NCBI GenBank assembly: GCA_031547595.1
Contig: JAVBRU010000017.1
Span: 7,911 to 71,910 of the forward strand
DNA length: 64,000 bases
Direction: 5' to 3'
Source: JAVBRU01 sp031547595
Lineage (GTDB): Bacteria > Bacillota > Clostridia > Christensenellales > Aristaeellaceae
Below are positions 47,270 through 57,527 of this stretch, piece after piece. Position 1 is the first letter of the stretch. Every line of letters begins with the position of its first letter. The position numbers and the translations under genes were made by a program. Under the pieces are notes generated by a model, which searched no databases, had not been told where the DNA came from, and worked only from the letters and a program-made list of their open reading frames with translations.

Positions 47270-50074
47270 ATGCGTGCGAAGCGGGTCTGGCTTGTGGCGA
47301 TGATGCTGAGCATCCTGATATCCCATGGAGCGTTGGCGGAGGGAACCGTTGCCGCGCGTATTACTTATACAGAGTATATTGCAGGCCACGCCGGTGCACC
47401 GCGCCCAGATGGCGTTTTGGAAGCCGCAGGGCAGGGGGAACCGCAGCTGCTGGATGGGCAGAGTGCCTGGATCGCCAAGGAAGAGGAAACCCTTACCTTC
47501 ACGGTGGCCTGCGAAACGGCGGGGCTCTATAACGCAGGAATCCTGTATTATCCAATCACAGCCAAGGGATTGAACATTGAGTTTTCTTTGGAAATTGACG
47601 GCGCGCTGGCGTTTTCGGAAGCGCAGTATAATACCCTTTACCGCATCTGGGAGGATAATCAAGCGCCCGGCACACGCCGGGATGCCGCAGGCAACGACAT
47701 CATCCCCGGCCAGCACGAAGCGCCCGCGTGGGTGTCCGCCTGGGTGGAGGATCACACCGGCACATACGCCGCGCCCTATCTGTTTTATCTTTCCAAAGGC
47801 GAGCATCAGGTGACCTTGACTGCGCGGCGTGAAGCCCTGGCTGTGGCAAGACTGTGGTTTGAGAACGTCCAGGCTTTGCCTTCCTATGCCGCTGTGGCGG
47901 CAGAATATCAACAAAAGGGCTATACCGCTGCGGCGGTAGATACCATCACGCTGGAGGCCGAGCAGGCGCTTCGAAAGTCCGATTCTGTGCTCTATGGCCG
48001 TACCGACCGTTCCTCGCCGCTCACCACGCCCTACAGCCCGCTGTATACCCGGCTCAACACCATCGGCGGGAGCAGCTGGAACACCCAGGGACAATGGATC
48101 GAATGGGCTTTCTCTGTGCCCGAGGACGGCTTATACAAAATCGCGTTCCGCGCGCGGCAGGATGTACTCAGCGGTTCTTTCACCACGCGAAAGCTGTTTA
48201 TTGACGGAGAGATTCCCTTTGCGGAGCTTGCGGACATCCGTGTCAATTATGAAATGAACTGGCAGAACATCGAGCTGCCCTATGAGATATATCTGACAGC
48301 TGGCGAGCATGTGCTGCGTATGGAGGCTACCATCGGAGCACTATCGGATATCGTGGCGCTGGCGGAGGAGGCGGTGTATCAGCTGAACGCCGCCTACCGC
48401 CGGGTGGTGATGATGATGGGTACCACACCCGATCTTTACCGTGATTATATGCTGGAGGCCAACATCCCTGAGGTATTTGTCATTTTTGAGGAACAGGCCA
48501 AGGTGCTGGCGCAGTGCGATGCGCAGCTTCTTGCCATCACGGGCAAGCGCGGCAGCATGAATGGCATTTTGCAAACGCTGACCGTGCAATTGCAGGAGTT
48601 TTGCAAAAAACCCGAGACCATTCAAAAGCGCTTGAGCGCTTTCAAGGACAACATCGGTTCCCTGGGCGCGTGGCTGGTGCAGATCAAGCAGCTGCCTTTA
48701 GAGCTGGACAAAATCTATATCCTGGGCGCGGATGCCGAAGCGCTGTCCAAGGCCGAGGCCGGCATGGGCGCACAGCTTTTGCACGAGCTGCAACTGTTCC
48801 ACTCCTCCTTTGTGGTGGATTACAGCGTGATTGGCGCGCTGGAAAAGAGCGACGACCTTCGCACCATTGAAGTGTGGGTATCCGCCGGGCGTGATCAGGC
48901 CAATATTATCAAGCAGCTGATCGAGAATTCTTTTACGCCCGAGAGCAACATCACCGTCAATTTGAAGCTCGTGCAAGGCCAGCTGATGAACGCCACGGCC
49001 TCCGGCGCGGGGCCGGATGTGGTGCTGCAGCTGGGCAACTCGGAGCCTGTGAACTACGCCGTGCGAAAAGCCGCATACGACCTGACCCAGTTTGATGATT
49101 ATGAAGAGATTGCGGCACGTTTCCGCGATAGCGCCATGCTTCCTTATCGGTTGGAGGGCGGCGTGTATGCCCTGCCGGAGACGCAGACATTTTCTGTGAT
49201 GTTCTACCGCACCGATGTGCTGGAGGAGCTGGGCCTAGCCGTGCCCACCACCTGGGACGAGATGGTGCATGTGATCGGCCGTTTACAGCGCCGCAATATG
49301 ACGGTAGGCATCCAGCCGCCAAACAGCGCCGCAGGCTCGCACACCGCGCTGTCCAGCATGGCGATGCTCTTGTATCAGCGTGGCGGTGCGATGTATCTGG
49401 ACGGCAACACCCGCAGCGGCCTCAGCTCTCAGGAAGCGAAGGATGCGTTTGCACTCTGGGTATCGCTGTATGTGGACTATAAATTGCCCGTCAAGTATGA
49501 CGCGCTCACGCGGTTTAGAAGCGGCGAAATGCCCATCGTGATTGAGGATTTTGTGTTCTATAACCTCCTGCAGGTAGCCGCGCCGGAAATTCGCGGCATG
49601 TGGAGCTTTGCCGAGGTGCCGGGCACAGTGCAGGCAGATGAAACGGTGGATCACAGCGTGGCCAGCACAGGCATCTGCTGCATGCTGCTTTCTGCGGCAA
49701 AAGACAAGGAAGCTGCGTGGGAATTTATGAAGTGGTGGACGAGTACGGAAATCCAAACCCAGTATGGCAAGGATGTGGAGAACCAGCTGGGCGTGTCCGC
49801 GCGCTATCCATCTGCCAATGTGGAGGCGTTCACCAGCATGCCCTGGTCTGCGTCCGAGTTGAAGATTCTGAACGAACAGTGGGCGAACGTGCAAGGCATC
49901 CCGGAAGTGCCGGGCGGCTATTTCACCTCCCGGCATTTAAACAACGCCTTCCGCAGGGTGCTCAACTACAAAGAAAACCCCGGCGAAACGCTGCTGGATT
50001 ATGTGAAGAACATCGATGCGGAAATTACCGTGAAGCGCAAGGAATTTGGGCTGGAGGTGAGAAGCGGTGAGTAG
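47270..50074 (+). CDS. Very large SBP with N-terminal carbohydrate-binding-like domains
   Basis: 934 residues from the ATG at 47270 (AAGGA upstream; a longer start at 47237 is unlikely). Signal peptide to about HGALAEGT, no lipobox Cys. Residues up to about 360 form two beta-sandwich regions (ETLTFTVACETAGLYNAGIL and QWIEWAFSVPEDGLYKIAFR) that look like sugar-binding modules. A helical stretch follows (about 385-520), then a family-1 SBP from about residue 545 (VWVSAGRDQANIIKQLIENS, GAGPDVVLQLG, TWDEMVHVIGRLQRR, AAWEFMKWWTSTEIQ). Extra modules may bind a polymer next to the transporter. It overlaps the first permease gene by 8 bases. Confidence 0.85.
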   Translation: MRAKRVWLVAMMLSILISHGALAEGTVAARITYTEYIAGHAGAPRPDGVLEAAGQGEPQLLDGQSAWIAKEEETLTFTVACETAGLYNAGILYYPITAKGLNIEFSLEIDGALAFSEAQYNTLYRIWEDNQAPGTRRDAAGNDIIPGQHEAPAWVSAWVEDHTGTYAAPYLFYLSKGEHQVTLTARREALAVARLWFENVQALPSYAAVAAEYQQKGYTAAAVDTITLEAEQALRKSDSVLYGRTDRSSPLTTPYSPLYTRLNTIGGSSWNTQGQWIEWAFSVPEDGLYKIAFRARQDVLSGSFTTRKLFIDGEIPFAELADIRVNYEMNWQNIELPYEIYLTAGEHVLRMEATIGALSDIVALAEEAVYQLNAAYRRVVMMMGTTPDLYRDYMLEANIPEVFVIFEEQAKVLAQCDAQLLAITGKRGSMNGILQTLTVQLQEFCKKPETIQKRLSAFKDNIGSLGAWLVQIKQLPLELDKIYILGADAEALSKAEAGMGAQLLHELQLFHSSFVVDYSVIGALEKSDDLRTIEVWVSAGRDQANIIKQLIENSFTPESNITVNLKLVQGQLMNATASGAGPDVVLQLGNSEPVNYAVRKAAYDLTQFDDYEEIAARFRDSAMLPYRLEGGVYALPETQTFSVMFYRTDVLEELGLAVPTTWDEMVHVIGRLQRRNMTVGIQPPNSAAGSHTALSSMAMLLYQRGGAMYLDGNTRSGLSSQEAKDAFALWVSLYVDYKLPVKYDALTRFRSGEMPIVIEDFVFYNLLQVAAPEIRGMWSFAEVPGTVQADETVDHSVASTGICCMLLSAAKDKEAAWEFMKWWTSTEIQTQYGKDVENQLGVSARYPSANVEAFTSMPWSASELKILNEQWANVQGIPEVPGGYFTSRHLNNAFRRVLNYKENPGETLLDYVKNIDAEITVKRKEFGLEVRSGE

Positions 50075-50966
50075 GAGCAACCTATTGCAGGAAATGCGCA
50101 AAAACCGCGTTTCCTATCTGATGCTGGCGCCATTCCTCACGCTGTTCATCGTGTTCACGGTGGCACCGGTGTTGATATCGATGGGGCTGAGTTTTACCAG
50201 CTATAACCTGTTTGAAAGCCCGCGCTTTGTGCTGCTGGACAACTATCGCACGCTGTTTTTGCACGATGAGGTGTTCCTCACCGCGCTTCGAAACACGCTG
50301 CTCATTGCCGCCATCACCGGCCCTGTCAGCTATGCCGCGTGCTTCCTTCTGGCGTGGATGATCAGCGATTTTAAACCGCTGCCCCGCGCCATCATGACCA
50401 CTGTTTTCTATGCACCCTCCATCTCCGGCGCGGTGTTTATGATTTGGCAGATCATGTTTTCCTCGGACAGCTATGGCTATATCAACTCCATTCTTACCAA
50501 CCTTGGCGTGATCACCGATGCCATCAAATGGCTGGAGGACAGCCACTACATCATGGCGGTGGTCATCATCGTGTCTTTGTGGCTCAGCCTTGGCACCAGT
50601 TTTCTGTCCTTTATCGCAGGCCTTCAAAATGTGGATCATTCGCTGTATGAGGCGGGCAGTGTGGACGGCGTCACCAACCGCTGGCAGGAGCTTTGGTATA
50701 TCACGCTGCCCTCCATGCGCCCGCAATTGATGTTTGGCGCGGTGATGCAAATCACGGCCGCGTTTGGCGCCGGGGACGTGAGTGCGCGGCTCGCCGGCCT
50801 GCCATCGGTAGACTACGCCGCGCATACCATTGTCAACCATATTACCGATTATGGGTATACCCGTTTTGAAATGGGCTATGCATCAGCCATTGCTGTCATC
50901 CTGTTTATCCTGATGGTGGGCAGCAACAAGCTGGTGCAAAGTATGCTCAGAAAGGTGGGCAATTGA
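50067..50966 (+). CDS. Carbohydrate ABC transporter permease (MalF type)
   Basis: 299 residues from a GTG, with GGAGGTGA about 7 bases upstream. Six membrane segments, N-terminal YLMLAPFLTLFIVFTVAPVL, and an EAA loop SLYEAGSVDGVTNRWQELWY. It is the first channel subunit partnered with the large SBP. Confidence 0.88.
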   Translation: MSRSNLLQEMRKNRVSYLMLAPFLTLFIVFTVAPVLISMGLSFTSYNLFESPRFVLLDNYRTLFLHDEVFLTALRNTLLIAAITGPVSYAACFLLAWMISDFKPLPRAIMTTVFYAPSISGAVFMIWQIMFSSDSYGYINSILTNLGVITDAIKWLEDSHYIMAVVIIVSLWLSLGTSFLSFIAGLQNVDHSLYEAGSVDGVTNRWQELWYITLPSMRPQLMFGAVMQITAAFGAGDVSARLAGLPSVDYAAHTIVNHITDYGYTRFEMGYASAIAVILFILMVGSNKLVQSMLRKVGN

Positions 50967-51832
50967 TGAACAAGAAAGCCCACCGCCGTACCAGCGCGCG
51001 CATCAACCGCAGCCGGGGCGGCAATATCATGTCGTTGTTCTTCCTGCTGGTGCTGGGTGCGTTTATGCTGCTGCCGCTGGTGTTTGTGGTGGTCAACGCC
51101 TTCAAACCGCTGGATGAGCTGTTTATCTATCCGCCAAAGCTGATGGTGAACAATCCCACGCTGGACAACTTCCGTTCCATGATACAGCTGATGTCCCAAA
51201 GCTGGGTGCCCTTTTCCCGGTACCTGTTCAATACCGTCACACTGACGGTGCTGGGCACAGTGGGGCATTTGGTGTTTGCCTCGCTGGCGGCGTATCCCCT
51301 GGCGCGGCACAAGTTTCCCGGGCGCAATTTGATTTTCAGTGCCATTGTGCTGTCGCTGATGTTCTCGCCCGCGGTGACGCAGGTGCCAAGCTATATCATC
51401 ATCTCCAAGCTGGGCTTACTGGATACATACCTGGCCACGCTGCTGCCCGCAATGCAGTATTCGCTGGGGCTGTACCTGATCAAGCAGTTTATGGAGACGC
51501 TACCGGACTCCGTGATTGAGGCCGCGCGCATCGACGGCGCCAGCGAATGGCGTATCTGGGCCACGATCGCCATGCCGATGGTGAAGCCCGCGTGGCTGAC
51601 GCTGATCATATTGATGATCCAATCACTGTGGAACGCCATATCGCCCTATACCTTCAGCGAAGAACTCAAAACCATGCCCCAGGCACTGGGGCAGATACTG
51701 TCTGGCGGTATCGCCCGCACCGGCGTGTCGGCGGCGGTGTCGCTAGTGATGCTCAGTGTGCCCATCATCACGTTTGTCTGCTCTCAGAGCCGCATCATCG
51801 AAACGATGAACAGCTCCGGCATGAAGGATTGA
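50966..51832 (+). CDS. Carbohydrate ABC transporter permease (MalG type)
   Basis: 288 residues from the ATG that overlaps the previous stop (TGATG), with AAAGGTGG 7 bases before. The EAA loop is VIEAARIDGASEWRIWATI. The C-terminus ends in VCSQSRIIETMNSSGMKD rather than the usual QRYFVKG, as in the permeases found beside DUF5696 proteins. It is the second channel subunit. Confidence 0.87.
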   Translation: MNKKAHRRTSARINRSRGGNIMSLFFLLVLGAFMLLPLVFVVVNAFKPLDELFIYPPKLMVNNPTLDNFRSMIQLMSQSWVPFSRYLFNTVTLTVLGTVGHLVFASLAAYPLARHKFPGRNLIFSAIVLSLMFSPAVTQVPSYIIISKLGLLDTYLATLLPAMQYSLGLYLIKQFMETLPDSVIEAARIDGASEWRIWATIAMPMVKPAWLTLIILMIQSLWNAISPYTFSEELKTMPQALGQILSGGIARTGVSAAVSLVMLSVPIITFVCSQSRIIETMNSSGMKD

Positions 51833-51846
51833 AAGGGGGAAACGGT

Positions 51847-53961
51847 ATGCGGAACGTACGCCGCGTCTTGGCGCTGCTTTTCTGCCTGTTTTTGATTCCC
51901 GCGCCTTCCGCCCATGCCGTGACGGAGCGGACGGGTGCCTATGAAACATATAATTACTCCTTCGAAGGCGCAGCGGAGCTGGCCGCGGCCACAGCCTACG
52001 TGCCGGTGCGCGTGGTACGCGCGTCGGATATGGGGCTGACCTCCTTCAAAACCCTGTCCGACCTGTTTGTGGACGAGAAAACCGGCGATGTCTGGCTGGC
52101 TGATACCGATAACAACCGCATCGTGCGGACAACTGTTGATTTTTCTGAAGCAGAGGTGTTTACTCATGCGGGCGGTGTGGCCTTTGCCCAGCCGCGCGGC
52201 GTGTATGTGTCCGGCGCGGATGTGTATGTGGCAGACACCGGCAACCGCCGCGTGGTGAAGCTGACACGGGACGGCGAAACCGTGGCGGTGTATGGCAAGC
52301 CAAACTCCCCGCAGTTTGCGAACGGCGTGGATTTTAAGCCCCAGAAGGTGGTCGTCACCGCGCAGGGCGAGATCAGCATCGTGTGCGAGGGCATCTATGA
52401 AGGGCTTGTCACCATCGATCAGGCAGGCGAGTTCCAGGGGTATTCGGGCACCATCCCGGTCAAGCCCTCGCTGTGGGATTTGTTCTGGCGCACGCTGTCC
52501 ACCCGCGAGCAACTAAAAAGCATGACCTCCTTCTTGCCCGTCACCTACATCAACGCCGATCTGGACGAAAAAGGCTTTATCCTGGCCACCTCGCAGGCGG
52601 AGCAAAGCACCATGGCCAACTCCGTGCAGCGCCTCAACCCCGGCGGCAACGATGTGCTGATCAACAACACCGGCATCCCGCTGACGGGCGATTTGGGCAA
52701 CCTGTATAACGGCCGCGCCGTGGGCGCGTCTGTGCTGGGCGATATTGCATGCCTGGAGGGCGGCATGTTTGCGTGCGTCGATCAGCGCCGCAGCAAGATC
52801 TATCTATACAGCAGCGACAGTGAAATGCTGTTTGCATTTGGGGGCCTGGGCGGGCAGGACGGCAACATCACCGTGCCCTCCGCGATTGACAACCTAGGCT
52901 TCACCCTCTACGTGGCTGATTCCTCCAAAGGGCAGATCACCATCTATCAGCCCACGGCCTATGGCCAATGCCTGATCCAGGGCATTTTGGATTACAACAA
53001 CGGCCAGTATGAGAGCAGCCGTAAAAGCTTCATGGAAGCATTCCGCTATAATACCAACAGCGAGCTGGCCTACCTTGGCATCGGCAAGGCGCAGATGCGC
53101 GAGGGAGCATACAAGGACGCCATGGTATCCTTCCGTTTGGCTTCCAGCCGCATGTATTACAGCCGCGCGCTGGATCAATACCGCCGCGAAGTGTTCGACC
53201 GGAACTTTGGTGCGATATTTGCGGTGATCGCGATGGCACTTGTGGCGGCGGTGGCTGTGCCGCTGTGGAAGAAGTTCAAAAAACCCGGCGCACCAAAACC
53301 AAAGAAGGAATGGACGCCGCGCTCCCGCTTTGGCAGATGGGCGGACCGGCTGATGGAAAGCGTGGATTTTTCGATCTACTGCATGCTGCATCCCTTCAAG
53401 GGCTTCCATGAACTGAAGTACGAGCATCAGGGCACACTGTCCGGCGCTACTACGATTCTACTATTGTACGTAGTGATGGCGGTGGTGCGCGGCACCCTGA
53501 CGGGCTTCCTGTATGGCGGCACTACGGATGTCAATCCCTTGCTGACTGCCGTCACGGTGTTTTTGCCCATCCTCCTGTTTGTGGCGGCCAACTGGTGCAT
53601 CACAACGCTGATGGAGGGCGAGGGCAGGATCAAGGATATCTACACCGCCGTGTGCTATGGGCTGATGCCGATGGTACTGGGGCAGGTGGTGCTGTTGGTG
53701 CTGTCCAATGTGCTCACGATCGATGAGGGCAGCATCTATTATGTGCTGTACTATGGCCTGTGGATTTATACGATCTTCTTGCTGCTGGCCGGCAACATGC
53801 TGGCGCACGGGTTCACAATGTCCCGTACCGTGGCGGCGGCGCTGGTCACAGCGCTGGCCATGGCGATCATCGTGTTCCTGGCATACTTGTTCCTCAATTT
53901 GCTGTTTGAGGTCGGGGGCTTTGTGATGCAAATCTACCGCGAGATGGTGTTCCGTATATAA
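51847..53961 (+). CDS. Secreted NHL-propeller protein with TPR-like repeats and Yip1 membrane domain
   Basis: 704 residues from the ATG at 51847 with AAAGGGGGAAA upstream. Signal peptide to about PSAHAVTE. A beta-propeller with NHL repeats (DLFVDEKTGDVWLADTDNNR, VYVADTGNRRVVKLT) comes first, then TPR-like helices (YESSRKSFMEAFRYN, AYLGIGKAQMREGAYKDAMV). A membrane segment near residue 458 and a basic cytoplasmic linker lead to a Yip1 domain with about five more membrane segments. These proteins sit next to DUF5696 and large SBPs in Firmicutes. A sensor or scaffold role at the transporter is plausible but unproven. Confidence 0.82.
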   Translation: MRNVRRVLALLFCLFLIPAPSAHAVTERTGAYETYNYSFEGAAELAAATAYVPVRVVRASDMGLTSFKTLSDLFVDEKTGDVWLADTDNNRIVRTTVDFSEAEVFTHAGGVAFAQPRGVYVSGADVYVADTGNRRVVKLTRDGETVAVYGKPNSPQFANGVDFKPQKVVVTAQGEISIVCEGIYEGLVTIDQAGEFQGYSGTIPVKPSLWDLFWRTLSTREQLKSMTSFLPVTYINADLDEKGFILATSQAEQSTMANSVQRLNPGGNDVLINNTGIPLTGDLGNLYNGRAVGASVLGDIACLEGGMFACVDQRRSKIYLYSSDSEMLFAFGGLGGQDGNITVPSAIDNLGFTLYVADSSKGQITIYQPTAYGQCLIQGILDYNNGQYESSRKSFMEAFRYNTNSELAYLGIGKAQMREGAYKDAMVSFRLASSRMYYSRALDQYRREVFDRNFGAIFAVIAMALVAAVAVPLWKKFKKPGAPKPKKEWTPRSRFGRWADRLMESVDFSIYCMLHPFKGFHELKYEHQGTLSGATTILLLYVVMAVVRGTLTGFLYGGTTDVNPLLTAVTVFLPILLFVAANWCITTLMEGEGRIKDIYTAVCYGLMPMVLGQVVLLVLSNVLTIDEGSIYYVLYYGLWIYTIFLLLAGNMLAHGFTMSRTVAAALVTALAMAIIVFLAYLFLNLLFEVGGFVMQIYREMVFRI

Positions 53962-53982
53962 GCGGGGAAGGAGGGATGCTTT

Positions 53983-56613
53983 TTGAAGAGCTATCATAAA
54001 CGGCTGCTGGCGCTGGTGCTGGCTGCTGCGCTGGTGCTGGGGCTTTCGTCGGTGTTTATATCGGCGGTGTTTTCTGTGGATGCCTCGCAGCTGCATATTG
54101 AGACCGAGGGTGTCGCCAGAAGCGCGGACGGGCTGAGCCGCTCGGACGGTGTGCTGCCTTCTTTGGCGCAGATCAATCAGGACGGGTATGACACCGTGTT
54201 GGCCACAGGCTTTGAGCAGGTGCTGGCGGATGAAAAGGCAACCCTGTATTTCAACGCCGCCACGGCAGAGGTCGCCTTGCAGGAGAGTGGCACCGGGCAT
54301 ATCTGGTATTCCAACCCGCAGGATCGCGCGCAGGAAACCATGGTGGAGGGCACCACGCGCCTGCGCCTTGGCGCACAGGTGACGGTGGCGTATTATGATG
54401 CCCGGGGCGCGTACGGGCAGATGGACAGTTATAACGATTGTATCGCCTATGGCAATATGACGTTTGAGAGCACCGAAAAAGAGCTGCTGGTGCATTATCG
54501 GTTAGGCAAAACCACCGTGACGCTGGCGGACGTGCCCCAGCAGATCAGCAAAGAGCGTATGGACGAGTTCATCGCCCCGCTGGATGACGCATCCAAGGAG
54601 GATCTGTTGGGCAATTACCGCCTTGCCTCCATCACAGGCCAGGATCAATCCTACATCGACAAGCTGAAGGTCAAGTATCCCAACGTAGAAAACGGCGATG
54701 TGTATTACCTCACCAAGGATTCCACCCGCATCCTCAAAAAAATCCGCGCCTATCTGGATGAGTGCGGCTACACCTGGGATGACCTTGATTATGACAACGC
54801 CGAGAACGGCGTGATCACCGAGGCCTCCTCCCGCGCGTTCTTTGCCCTCACGCTGTCTTACCGGCTGGAGAACGGTGCGCTGGTGGCCACTGTGAAGGGC
54901 GATGCGCTGGATTATGATGCTGCTATCCCACCAAACGAAATCCGTATTCTGGAATATTTCGGCGCGGGCGGTAAAACAGAAAAGGGCTATATGCTGCTGC
55001 CGGACGGTTCGGGCACGCTGATCTATTATAACAACGGCAAAACTGCCGAAACGCCCTTTGCCATGCGCCTGTATGGCGAGGACACCGTCAGCAACACCAA
55101 GAGCGCCTATGTGGCGGATAAAAAGGCGTCCCTGCCTGTGTTTGGCATCAAAAACGGCCAGGCCGCGCTGCTTGCCACAGTGGAACAAGGCGAAGCGCTG
55201 TGCACGCTGTGCGCGCGGGTGGCGGGCATGCAAAATTCCTACAACACCGCATATGTGTCCATGATGGCTACCGCAGTAGACCGCATGACCCTTTCGGACA
55301 CCCAGCAGATATATTTTGAAACCGAGCCCTACCGGGGCGATGTGACGGTGCGCTATCAGCCCCTGCCCGCAGAGCAAAGCAGCTATATGGGCATGGCGCA
55401 GGCATACCGCGCGACGCTGCTGGAAAACGGTACACTCAAAGCGGCCCCCGGCCCGTCCTACCCCCTTGCGGCGGATATCATCTGCGCCGTGCCCAGCACG
55501 GACATCGTGGCAGGTTTACCGGTGGATAGCATGGAGGCCATGACCTCTTATACTGAAGTGGCCGATATGGCGCGGACGCTGGCAGAGGTATCGGGCACCG
55601 TGTGGCTGCGGCTGGAGGGTGCCTTGAGCGGCGGCATGGATCAAGGCGCGTTCAAGGGCATTTATGCCGAGGGCGCACTGGGCGGCAAGGACGCGCTGCT
55701 TGCTTTGGTGCAGACGGCAAAGCAAGAGGGCTTTTGCTTGATGCCCGAAATCTATCTGGCCACGGCGTTCAAACAAAGCGGATTTTCATCTTCCCGTGAT
55801 TGCGCGCGCGATCTGTGCCGCGATATCGCGGTGCGGTATTACTATGACTACCTCAGCCGCTATCGCCGGTATGACGGGCGCGCGATTTATCAGCTGAACG
55901 CCCGCAAGCTGGCCGAAGCCACGGCGGCCCTCCAAAAAGATGCGCAAAAGGCAGGCATGGATTTTGCTTTAGTGGGGGATATCGGCAACAGTTTGTATTC
56001 GGATTTCACCTCCAGTGCGCCGCAGCACCGCGTGGCCATGCAGGAAGTACAGGTCAGCGCCCTGGCAGCGCTGCACGAAAGCTTATCTCTTGGCGTGGCG
56101 AACCCCAACTTGTATGCGCTGTCCTATGCCGACGGCATCTACGATCTGCCGTGCTCGGACAGCGGTTTCCGCGTGACGGACGAAAGCGTGCCTTTCTACC
56201 AGGCCGTTGTGCGCGGCAGCATTGATTATGTTTCGGAGCCGCTCAACTATGCGGATGATTACCGCATGGCGCTGCTGAACGCTGTGGAGTTTGGTGCGGG
56301 GCTGCAATACACCCTCAGCTGGCAGACGACGGCGCTGCTCAAGGATACAGATTATAGCTACATCAACCGCGGGCGCTTTGCAGATTGGGAAGAGACCATC
56401 CGGCAGGACTATGCCCGCGCGTCAGAGGTGCTGCTGCCCCTGGCGGGCATCGAGATCACAGATCATTCGCGTTATCAGTTCAATGTGTATATCACCACCT
56501 ATGCCGATGGCACGCGCGTGGTGGTCAACTATTCTGCCGATGCCGTACAGGTAGCGGGCACAGAGGTGCCGGCCTATGGTTTCGCGGCGGTAAAGGCGGG
56601 TGATGGCGTATGA
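53983..56613 (+). CDS. DUF5696 secreted or membrane-anchored protein
   Basis: 876 residues starting at a TTG with GGAAGGAGGG 8 bases upstream. An N-terminal hydrophobic segment (LALVLAAALVLGLSSVFISA) acts as signal or anchor. The body has the DUF5696 pattern: VALQESGTGHIWYSNPQDRA near the N-terminus, EYFGAGGKTEKGYMLLPDGS in the centre and QYTLSWQTTALLKDTDYSYI with YFVY-like VNYSADAVQV near the C-terminus. The family may include glycoside-hydrolase-like folds, but no activity is established. It lies between two permease pairs. Confidence 0.8.
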   Translation: MKSYHKRLLALVLAAALVLGLSSVFISAVFSVDASQLHIETEGVARSADGLSRSDGVLPSLAQINQDGYDTVLATGFEQVLADEKATLYFNAATAEVALQESGTGHIWYSNPQDRAQETMVEGTTRLRLGAQVTVAYYDARGAYGQMDSYNDCIAYGNMTFESTEKELLVHYRLGKTTVTLADVPQQISKERMDEFIAPLDDASKEDLLGNYRLASITGQDQSYIDKLKVKYPNVENGDVYYLTKDSTRILKKIRAYLDECGYTWDDLDYDNAENGVITEASSRAFFALTLSYRLENGALVATVKGDALDYDAAIPPNEIRILEYFGAGGKTEKGYMLLPDGSGTLIYYNNGKTAETPFAMRLYGEDTVSNTKSAYVADKKASLPVFGIKNGQAALLATVEQGEALCTLCARVAGMQNSYNTAYVSMMATAVDRMTLSDTQQIYFETEPYRGDVTVRYQPLPAEQSSYMGMAQAYRATLLENGTLKAAPGPSYPLAADIICAVPSTDIVAGLPVDSMEAMTSYTEVADMARTLAEVSGTVWLRLEGALSGGMDQGAFKGIYAEGALGGKDALLALVQTAKQEGFCLMPEIYLATAFKQSGFSSSRDCARDLCRDIAVRYYYDYLSRYRRYDGRAIYQLNARKLAEATAALQKDAQKAGMDFALVGDIGNSLYSDFTSSAPQHRVAMQEVQVSALAALHESLSLGVANPNLYALSYADGIYDLPCSDSGFRVTDESVPFYQAVVRGSIDYVSEPLNYADDYRMALLNAVEFGAGLQYTLSWQTTALLKDTDYSYINRGRFADWEETIRQDYARASEVLLPLAGIEITDHSRYQFNVYITTYADGTRVVVNYSADAVQVAGTEVPAYGFAAVKAGDGV

Positions 56614-57527
56614 AGAAAAAGAAGATGATGACTTTATCCCGCAAAAAAGCGCGGTATGGCTATTTGTTTGTCATTCCGTTGTTGTTTGGGCTGGTGTTCC
56701 AGTTTGGCATTCCGGCGGCGCGGTCGATCCAGTTCGCTTTCTCCACCGTCAACATCTCCGCCACAGGCTTTTCTACCGTATTCAACGGCATCCAAAACTT
56801 CTATGATGCGCTGCTGGTCAACACCACCTTTCGCGAAAAAGCAGTGCAATCGCTGCTGAACATGCTGCTAAACCTACCGCTGATTACCATCTTTTCCTTC
56901 TTTGCCGCCAGCATCCTCAACCAGAATTTCAAGGGCCGCTGGCTGGTGCGCACGCTGTTTTTTCTGCCCCTGGTGCTGGCTGCGCCCGCACTGATGAACT
57001 TTGACGCCGGGGATGCGCTGCAATCCATGATGGGAGCCAGCGGCAGCTTCAAGGCCAGCGAGTCGCTGACCGGGCTGCAATCGTACAATTTGATGTCGTT
57101 GCTGATATCAAGCGGGGTACTGCCCCAAAACATCGCGCTGTACCTGGCCAACGCGGCAGACAGGATTTACGACATTATCATCCTCTCCGGTGTGCAGACG
57201 CTGATCTTCCTGGCCGCGCTGCAGTCCATCCCGCCCACCATGTACGAGGTCGCCTCCATCGAGGGCGCTTCCGCGTGGGAGAGCTATTGGCGCATCACCT
57301 TCCCCATGACCAGCCCTATGATCATGACCTGTATGATATTTACTATTATTGATTCATTCACAGCCTCCACCAACGCCACGCTGACAATGATCGAAAACAT
57401 GGCGTTCAATAATTTCAACTTTGGCTTATCGGCCGCCATGTCCTGGATATATACAATCCTGATTCTGTTGCTTCTGGGGCTGGTGGTGCTTTTGATGCGA
57501 AAGGTGGTGAAACGCTATGAAGGCTAA
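56610..57527 (+). CDS. Carbohydrate ABC transporter permease (MalF type), second pair
   Basis: 305 residues, ATG overlapping the previous stop (ATGA). Six membrane segments with YLFVIPLLFGLVFQFGIPAA at the N-terminus. The EAA loop is TMYEVASIEGASAWESYWRI. A longer-than-usual periplasmic insertion (NFDAGDALQSMMGASGSFKA) lies between segments 3 and 4. No SBP precedes it; the SBP at 59352 is the likely partner. Confidence 0.87.
   Translation: MKKKKMMTLSRKKARYGYLFVIPLLFGLVFQFGIPAARSIQFAFSTVNISATGFSTVFNGIQNFYDALLVNTTFREKAVQSLLNMLLNLPLITIFSFFAASILNQNFKGRWLVRTLFFLPLVLAAPALMNFDAGDALQSMMGASGSFKASESLTGLQSYNLMSLLISSGVLPQNIALYLANAADRIYDIIILSGVQTLIFLAALQSIPPTMYEVASIEGASAWESYWRITFPMTSPMIMTCMIFTIIDSFTASTNATLTMIENMAFNNFNFGLSAAMSWIYTILILLLLGLVVLLMRKVVKRYEG

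Noticed and set aside
51547..51846. Extension of the NHL-Yip1 protein upstream to 51547
   Set aside because: It would overlap 286 bases of a permease in another frame; the ATG at 51847 has a good ribosome binding site and opens a signal peptide.
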